64,000 nucleotides of DNA, from assembly GCA_947474705.1 (NCBI GenBank), contig CANJJS010000018.1:1-64000 (forward strand), read 5' to 3'. The notes beneath the pieces were generated by a model, which saw nothing but the letters and a program-made list of their open reading frames with translations, was not told the origin of the DNA and searched no databases. Shown here piece after piece: positions 58,726-64,000 of this stretch. The stretch comes from Acetobacteraceae bacterium. GTDB taxonomy: Bacteria; Pseudomonadota; Alphaproteobacteria; Acetobacterales; Acetobacteraceae. A program made the position numbers and the translations under genes. Numbering within the stretch: the first letter of the stretch is position 1; every line of letters begins with the position of its first letter.

Positions 58726-61311
58726 TCAGTTGGCCTCTTCTGGCGGTTGCCGGGTTGGGGCCACGAACCGCCGGTGTATCGCTCCGAGCCCGATCAGCGC
58801 CAGCCCCAGGCCGAGGAACGATAGCACGCGCCAGAGGCCCGTCAGCCCGGACATATCGATCAGGAAGACCTTGGCGCAGACGATCGCGACCACGCCGAGC
58901 GCGGCGAGGCGCGGTCCCCGGTTGGCGGTCCGGATGCCCAGCGCCATCAGCCCGATGCCATAGGCGAGCCAGGCGCCTGACCAGGCCCACAGTTCCGCGT
59001 CCGCGATTTCCGGCGCTCGCCACAGGAAACCCATGCGCGTGGGGTGAAACAGTTGGTGGACCTGTAACGCGATCCAGACAAATCCGGCGGCGGGCGCGTA
59101 AAGCGCGAGTGCCCGGCGCCATGGCGGATTGTCCAGGCGCGTCCGGGCGAACAGTGCCAGGCCCGCGGGTGCCAGGTAACCGGCCGCGAGGGCGAGAATC
59201 GGTGAGTGGGCGCCGGTGACGAAGGGGTTGAAGATCAGCAGACACAGCGCGCCCAACGACGCCGTGGCGCCAAGGACCTTGCTCGCCGCCGCCAGCATGG
59301 GCCGGCCGGTGCGCCGCGCCAGCAGCAGATACGCCACGGCCTGTGCCGAGAGGGTCGCGACGTGCCAGGCGACTTCGTTGAAGCCGAACAGCTCCGTCAT
59401 GCGTCCGGTGCCGAACCCGTGGCGGAGTTCCAGCGCCACGAAGATCGCCGCCAGGGCCGCGGCGCCCACCTCCAGCAGCGCCACGGCCCGATCGTCCGCG
59501 CGGCGGCGGAACATCGCAGCGGTCGCCGCGAAGGACGCCGCGGGCAAGGCGTGGCTGGCGATCAGTCCGTTCGCGAGGGGCAGGTGCCCCAGCGCGTAGT
59601 CGAGGATGTACCAGTTTCCCATGGCCCGGAGCAGCACCACGGCGCCGACGGCCATCGCGACCTGGCGCAGGGCGGGCAGGTCCGCGCGGGCCTCGATCCA
59701 CGCCAGCGCCGGGAGGAAGGCGGCCACGGCCAGTGTCAGCCACTGGTCGCGCAGCAGCATCGCGAACCCGAGCGCCAGTGCCGCGGTCGCGCCAGCGGCA
59801 TGGATTCCGGCGCGTTGGCGGGCATTTTCCGCCGCCGCGCGCGCCGAGGCCGCGGTCAGTCCGGCCGCCAGCGCCAGTGCCGCCGCGGCCCATGCCAGAG
59901 CGGTCTGGAACCCGGCGATGCGGGTGTAGGCGATCGTCAGAACGAGGACGGGTATGGCGGCGGGGAGTGCCGACCAGTGCAAGGGCCGCGGCGTGCGCCG
60001 TTCGAACCAAAGACCCGCGACGGCGTGGAAGCCCGCGAACACGGCGGCGGCCGAGAGCAGCGGCCACAACGACGCGGGGGCCCAGGCGCCCATGAAAACG
60101 GTATGCAGGCCGCTTTCGAGGGCGACCGTGTCCCCGGTTGGCGCCCATGCCGGCAGGTCCCAGACCGCCAGGGCCGCCAGACCGAACGCGGCGGCGATCC
60201 AGGGCATCCGGTCCAGCCGCGCCTCGGTCGCGCCGCGCCAGATCGCCAAGGGGGAGAGCGCGAACAGCGCCAGCCGTGGCGCCATGCCGGGTGCCAGTGC
60301 CTCCAATGTCAGACCGGCGCACCCCAGGACCGCGAAGGGCAGCCAGGCCAGTTGCCGGCCGATCGGATGGTCGAGCGCGGCCGGGGGCAGAAAAAGCAAA
60401 TTCAGGGCAGCGGCGGCGGGCACGAAAACGGCCGCCGCCCAGGAGTCGGCGCCGCCCATGAAGGCCGCCTGCCAGATCCAGAGCGCGCCGGCGATCGTCG
60501 TCGCCCAGGCCAGCCAGGTCCAGGCGGTGTGGCGTACGACCCAGAGCGCGGCGGCCGACACCACGAACAGGTAGGCGAACAGGCCGGGCCAGGACGGCGG
60601 CCCGGCCGCGACCAGCGCGGGCGACACGAAGGCGCCGGCGATTCCCGTCGCCGCCGTCAGCGGACCGTAGCGGAGCGACGCCCCCATCGCGATGAAAGAG
60701 GCCAGTGCCATCGCCGTGAAGGCGGCGAGGGGGGGCAGCAGGTCGTAAAATGGACCGGCGCCATAGGCCGCCCCGAACAATATCGCGGTTCCCCCCGCGG
60801 CGAGTCCGGCCGGTGCCTGGTCCGCGCCAAGGCGGCCTTCCGAGATGGGCGCGGGCCGCCGGTAGAGCCACTCGGCCCCAGCGAGCAGTGCAAGGCCGAG
60901 CAGTCCCGCCAACGCGCATCGCGTTCCGGGTCCCAGCAGACCTTGGTCGACGGCGTGGCGGATCAGGAATACGCCCGACAGCAGCAACGCCGCGGAGCCA
61001 AGCCAGACTCCCCATTTCGCGGTCAGCAAGGTTTCCAGGTCGAGTTTCGGGGTTTCGCGCGCGGGTGAGGTAGGGATTTCCGGTGGCGGGTCGGCGGGGG
61101 CAGGGGGGTCTTCGACGGGCGCGATGTCTACCGTCGCGGGGATTGTCTCGGGGACCGCGGCGGGGATGGGCGGTGCCGGGTTTTCCCGCTCCTCCATCAG
61201 CCGGCGCAGCGCGCGGAGTTCGGCATGAGCGGCGTTCGCCCGGAAGAAGCCGATCGCGCCCAGGATGGCGCAAACAGCCAGCAATACATCGATGAAGAAG
61301 GAACTCGCCAT
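58726..61311 (-). CDS. DUF2339 polytopic membrane protein
   Basis: 861 residues from the ATG at 61311. After an N-terminal anchor (SSFFIDVLLAVCAILGAIGFF) and a coiled coil, a proline-rich linker leads to LDLETLLTAKWGVWLGSAALLLSGVFLIRHAVDQGLLGPGTR (landmarks LETLLTAKWGVWLG and LIRHAVDQGLLGP), the DUF2339 signature. More than twenty hydrophobic segments follow to the C-terminus. The family is widespread in proteobacteria and is assigned to the inner membrane with no proven role, though some sense it as an envelope or polymer-related protein. The first gene of the minus-strand set with the Cys-tailed protein, sulfotransferase and TPR-GT. Confidence 0.92.
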   Translation of the reverse strand: MASSFFIDVLLAVCAILGAIGFFRANAAHAELRALRRLMEERENPAPPIPAAVPETIPATVDIAPVEDPPAPADPPPEIPTSPARETPKLDLETLLTAKWGVWLGSAALLLSGVFLIRHAVDQGLLGPGTRCALAGLLGLALLAGAEWLYRRPAPISEGRLGADQAPAGLAAGGTAILFGAAYGAGPFYDLLPPLAAFTAMALASFIAMGASLRYGPLTAATGIAGAFVSPALVAAGPPSWPGLFAYLFVVSAAALWVVRHTAWTWLAWATTIAGALWIWQAAFMGGADSWAAAVFVPAAAALNLLFLPPAALDHPIGRQLAWLPFAVLGCAGLTLEALAPGMAPRLALFALSPLAIWRGATEARLDRMPWIAAAFGLAALAVWDLPAWAPTGDTVALESGLHTVFMGAWAPASLWPLLSAAAVFAGFHAVAGLWFERRTPRPLHWSALPAAIPVLVLTIAYTRIAGFQTALAWAAAALALAAGLTAASARAAAENARQRAGIHAAGATAALALGFAMLLRDQWLTLAVAAFLPALAWIEARADLPALRQVAMAVGAVVLLRAMGNWYILDYALGHLPLANGLIASHALPAASFAATAAMFRRRADDRAVALLEVGAAALAAIFVALELRHGFGTGRMTELFGFNEVAWHVATLSAQAVAYLLLARRTGRPMLAAASKVLGATASLGALCLLIFNPFVTGAHSPILALAAGYLAPAGLALFARTRLDNPPWRRALALYAPAAGFVWIALQVHQLFHPTRMGFLWRAPEIADAELWAWSGAWLAYGIGLMALGIRTANRGPRLAALGVVAIVCAKVFLIDMSGLTGLWRVLSFLGLGLALIGLGAIHRRFVAPTRQPPEEAN

Positions 61312-62554
61312 GGCGTAAGGGGGGCCTGGTCTGGCCGCCGGGTCAAGCGGGTTCTCGCGGCGCCGTCTTCGGGCGAAGGCCGCGACGCGGCGGTGGGCCG
61401 GAAAACCGCGGTTCATTCATCCGAATTGTGATCTACTTCACGGAAAATTTCCGCGCTATCCGGTATCGTCCGAAATGTCCGAGCCACCGATACGTTATTC
61501 GACGCGAACAGGAGAGCAAGCGGTAAACATTCCCGAAAAGCCAGATCCTAACACACGTGGAACAGTCGAAAAGTCGAACGTTCAGCGTCGCGACGCTTTT
61601 CGTGATCGAAAGGCTCTCCGCGCGAGCATTGCGCCTGTGTTCACCGGGATGCCGCCGTGCCCGGCGCCAGCCGGAGAGGTTGAGCGCGGATGTCGGTTCT
61701 CGTCGGCCACGATTCGTGGCCCGGTCCGATTTGCCGCGCTTGCAAGACGTGAGATCGAGACAAGGAGGTTTCGCGTTTGACGGCGTCAATGCGAATCAGT
61801 GACCGATGATTTGGGGATATCTGTATTAACGAAAGAGGCCGGCCTCAATCGCGCAAATAACTCCCGCTGGGCGGATGAAATCTTGCCGTGGCTATTCGGC
61901 TGCAAAGTTTTGTATGGATGGCTCCGGCGATACGGAGGCGCCAACGGAACTTCTGAAAATCCGGCCGTCCGGACGATCCCGTCCGGTCGCGGGATGCTCC
62001 GTTTCATCTTTTTCCGGATATTCCGTTCCGACTCGCAACAGGTCGAGGCGCTTGATTTCGTCGTAAATCAATCTGGTGCGTTCGGAGGACGACAGGGTGG
62101 CCCATGTCTCCCATGTGTGTGCGAGACGCACATTCTCGATGGCCTGAATTGGCACGCTTTTCATGCTGTTTACCCTGACATGCCTTGGCGTGGAGGAATC
62201 TATCTCGATGGAAACGAGATTGTTTTTGTAGACGTATTTAAATGCAACCAATATATAAAGTCAAGATAAATATTAATTGAAAAAATTCAGGCGTCATGGA
62301 TACGACGGAGCGATCCAACTTTGAACCGCGGCAACCGCGCGTGGAATTGTGTAATTATTTATTGGGCCGGCACAATCGGGTATTACGCAAAATAAACGCG
62401 CGAGGTTCCATGCCGGCGCGGCTCCGCGGTGGCACCGGCATGCAATCGGCGCATCGATCCCGGCGGCGCCAGAACAGCGTGCCGCGGCCCGGAGCAACAA
62501 CCAGCGAATCCCCGGCCTCGCCGGCAGTGGCGCGCGGGCCTTGAGTCGACGGTG
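61312..62554. other. Low-GC intergenic stretch
   Basis: 1.24 kb with a lower GC content than the rest of the window, especially 61800-62300 (for example AATATATAAAGTCAAGATAAATATTAATTG near 62250). A perfect 13-bp palindrome CGGAAAATTTCCG lies at 61441-61453. One small frame (61892-62251, minus) may be a gene. I see no insertion-sequence ends, tRNA or integrase here. Confidence 0.55.
61892..62251 (-). CDS. Small hypothetical protein, uncertain gene
   Basis: 119 residues from an ATG at 62251, or 90 from an ATG at 62164 that has CAGGGT upstream. It reads MVAFKYVYKNNLVSIEID, then SMKSVPIQAIENVRLAHTWETWATLSSSERTRLIYDEIKRLDLL (in part), a helical and charged segment. The second half looks random (PATGRDRPDGRIFRSSVG). 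No family recognised. AT-rich sequence with possible promoter lies upstream. It is the only frame in the low-GC stretch with protein-like composition; it may be a remnant. Confidence 0.35.
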   Translation of the reverse strand: MVAFKYVYKNNLVSIEIDSSTPRHVRVNSMKSVPIQAIENVRLAHTWETWATLSSSERTRLIYDEIKRLDLLRVGTEYPEKDETEHPATGRDRPDGRIFRSSVGASVSPEPSIQNFAAE

Positions 62555-64000
62555 TCAGGTTCCTCGCACGAGGCGGCCCGGCAGGGCGCCAGTCGGGGCG
62601 CCACCGCGGTAGACAACCTCGCCGGACACGATCGTCGCCTCGAACCCCTCTGTGCGTTGCATCAGACGTTTGCCGCCGGCGGGCAGGTCATAGACGATTT
62701 CCGGGCCGCGCAGGCGGAGCTTGTCGTAATCCAGGATGTTCAGATCGGCTTTCTTGCCCACCTGAACCAAGCCCCGGTCGGTCAGGCCGATCGCGGCGGC
62801 GTTGTCGGCGGTCAGGCGTTTCACGATCCAGGACACCGGGAACAGCGCGCCACGCCCGCGATCGCGGGTCCAATGGGTCAGCGTATAACTGGTGGCGGTC
62901 GCGTCGCACATGATGCCGACATGGGCGCCGCCGTCGCCAAGCCCGATCAGCGTGTTGGGATCGGCGATCATGTCGCGCACTACGTCCAGGTTACCCGCCG
63001 CGTAGTTCGTCACAGGCAAATACAGGATCCCCCGCCCGCCGTTTTCCAGCAGCAGATCGTAGGCCACTTCCTCCGGGGTCCGGCCTTCGCGCGCGGCGCG
63101 GGCGGCGACGCTGTTCTCGGGCGCGGGTTCGTAGTCCGGCGGATCGCCCAGGGGGAACATGCGGTCCCAGCGCTCGACGCGGCGGGCGCGGCGGCTGCCC
63201 TCGAAGGCTTCGGACAGGACGCGGGCGCGGAAGGCGGGATCGCGCAGGGACACCAGACGTTGTTCGAAAGCCTGGTTCGCGATCGCCTTGTAACTGGGCC
63301 GCCCCATGAACGGGTTCTGCGACAACTCGAACCCCAGCAGCACGCTGGTGGGCCGCGACCGGACCTGGCCGGTGATGCGCAGACCGGCGGCGTTGGCTTC
63401 CGCGATGCCGTCCAGCAGGTCGCGCCAACCGTTGGGGTTCGCGTCGGATTGCAGCAGGGTCAGCGTCACCGGCCGGGTGGATTCCGCGGCCAGGCGCCGG
63501 AACAGGCCGAATTCGTCCGCCTGATCCTCGAAATCCGAGACAATCTGCATCCAGCCGCGGCCGGTATCGCGCATGGCATGGGCGATGGCGGTCAGTTCCG
63601 CCTCTTCCGCCCGCAATGTCGGGATGTGTTTGCCGTCGAGCGTGCGGTGGTTCAGCGTGCGCGACGTGGAAAAGCCCAGAGCGCCGGCCCGCAGCCCCTC
63701 GGCGGTGAGTTCGGCCATGCGGTTTCGGTCCTGTTCCGTCGCCGGTTCGCGATCCGCGCCGCGCTCGCCCATCACATAAACACGCAAGGCGGCGTGCGGC
63801 ACCTGCGTGGCGACATCCGCGTCGTAACGGCGGGCAGCCAGAGCGTTCAAATAGTCGGGGAACGTGTGCCAGTTCCAGGGCAGGCCTTCGGTCAGAACGA
63901 CTTCCGGGATGTCCTCGACGCCTTCCATCAGTTTCACCAGCATCTCCCGCTGGTTTTCATGGCACGGCGCGAAGCCGACGCCGCAATTGCCCAGAAGCAC
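62555..64000 (-). CDS. N-acyl-D-amino-acid deacylase-like amidohydrolase, N-terminus outside window
   Basis: 481 residues seen; the frame is open at the right edge. It begins at [12 protein letters not shown], which matches the zinc-Cys region (residues about 95-105) of the 16340 protein, so about 90 residues with the HxH metal site are missing from the window. Landmarks are [80 protein letters not shown] (Asp of the active site) and [25 protein letters not shown]. It is a distant paralog of the 16340 enzyme and should hydrolyse an N-acyl amino acid or cyclic amide. Confidence 0.88.
   Translation of the reverse strand: MLLGNCGVGFAPCHENQREMLVKLMEGVEDIPEVVLTEGLPWNWHTFPDYLNALAARRYDADVATQVPHAALRVYVMGERGADREPATEQDRNRMAELTAEGLRAGALGFSTSRTLNHRTLDGKHIPTLRAEEAELTAIAHAMRDTGRGWMQIVSDFEDQADEFGLFRRLAAESTRPVTLTLLQSDANPNGWRDLLDGIAEANAAGLRITGQVRSRPTSVLLGFELSQNPFMGRPSYKAIANQAFEQRLVSLRDPAFRARVLSEAFEGSRRARRVERWDRMFPLGDPPDYEPAPENSVAARAAREGRTPEEVAYDLLLENGGRGILYLPVTNYAAGNLDVVRDMIADPNTLIGLGDGGAHVGIMCDATATSYTLTHWTRDRGRGALFPVSWIVKRLTADNAAAIGLTDRGLVQVGKKADLNILDYDKLRLRGPEIVYDLPAGGKRLMQRTEGFEATIVSGEVVYRGGAPTGALPGRLVRGT

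Noticed and set aside
58166-61273. Open frame of about 1035 codons on the minus strand over the DUF2339 gene
   Set aside because: It is a shadow frame. Its composition is Arg/Gly/Pro-rich with no domain, while the other minus-strand frame encodes the recognisable DUF2339 protein with regular hydrophobic segments.
1-64000. CRISPR array, rRNA operon, replication origin or prophage structural genes
   Set aside because: No regularly spaced identical repeats with unique spacers, no rRNA sequence, no DnaA-box cluster and no capsid or tail genes were seen.

Overview
The window is chromosomal DNA from a high-GC alphaproteobacterium. The lineage markers are a GcrA cell-cycle regulator, a Ros/MucR zinc-finger regulator, an MmcB-type nuclease-fold protein and DUF2161. 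The style of the catabolic genes, the PEP-CTERM proteins and the Hint-domain beta-helix protein suggest Rhodospirillales, perhaps Acetobacteraceae, but the sequence alone does not fix the family. Apart from two tRNAs (Thr-TGT and His-GTG) there is little core information-processing machinery. Most of the window is accessory metabolism: oxidoreductases, dioxygenases, flavin monooxygenases, amidohydrolases, a CoA-transferase and solute-binding proteins of the kind found in soil or freshwater oligotrophs that use many organic compounds.

Layout. 1-1236: start of an IS630-type transposase, a tyrosine recombinase that lacks its catalytic domain, and the tRNA-Thr it probably used as integration site. 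1607-6425: plus-strand catabolic run (2-hydroxyacid dehydrogenase, alpha/beta hydrolase with a Cys nucleophile, GMC oxidoreductase, aminotransferase). 6426-7942: AT-rich dyad region, a PEP-CTERM protein, tRNA-His and an antitoxin-like HTH protein. 7953-14217: minus-strand run (SMP-30 hydrolase, 3-hydroxyisobutyrate-dehydrogenase-like enzyme, DUF2161, two VOC enzymes, GcrA, formamidase-like enzyme, TatA). 14546-16327: cold-shock protein, methyltransferase, second PEP-CTERM protein. 16340-25116: amidohydrolase, luciferase-like monooxygenases, a 2OG-Fe(II) oxygenase, MFS exporter, DAO-type oxidase and D-2-hydroxyacid dehydrogenase.

25117-25535 holds a degenerate 15-bp tandem repeat and REP-like inverted repeats in front of a double-length fused ABC exporter (25536-29096). 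29136-31163 is a minus-strand set (luciferase-like protein, lipoprotein, MmcB, pterin dehydratase). 31216-39408 is a long plus-strand run: zincin, an internally deleted TPP enzyme, sirtuin, membrane-anchored protein, CoA-binding protein, DUF2076, tandem Usp, a maleate-isomerase-like protein without catalytic cysteines, MFS and CoA-transferase. 39604-49597 holds VOC, aromatic hydroxylase, glutathione reductase, a Tat-type solute-binding protein, SnoaL-like protein, then a tightly overlapping trio (luciferase-like monooxygenase, TPP enzyme, TPR-glycosyltransferase).

49636-61311 is the most unusual part: a MucR regulator, a second Tat-type solute-binding protein, an 837-residue beta-helical protein ending in a Hint (intein-like) domain, and convergent to it a TPR-glycosyltransferase, a SEC-C/TPR/sulfotransferase, a Cys-rich-tailed protein and a large DUF2339 membrane protein. 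I infer, without direct proof, that these may make and modify a secreted surface protein. 61312-62554 is a low-GC, nearly gene-free stretch. The window ends inside a second D-aminoacylase-like amidohydrolase.
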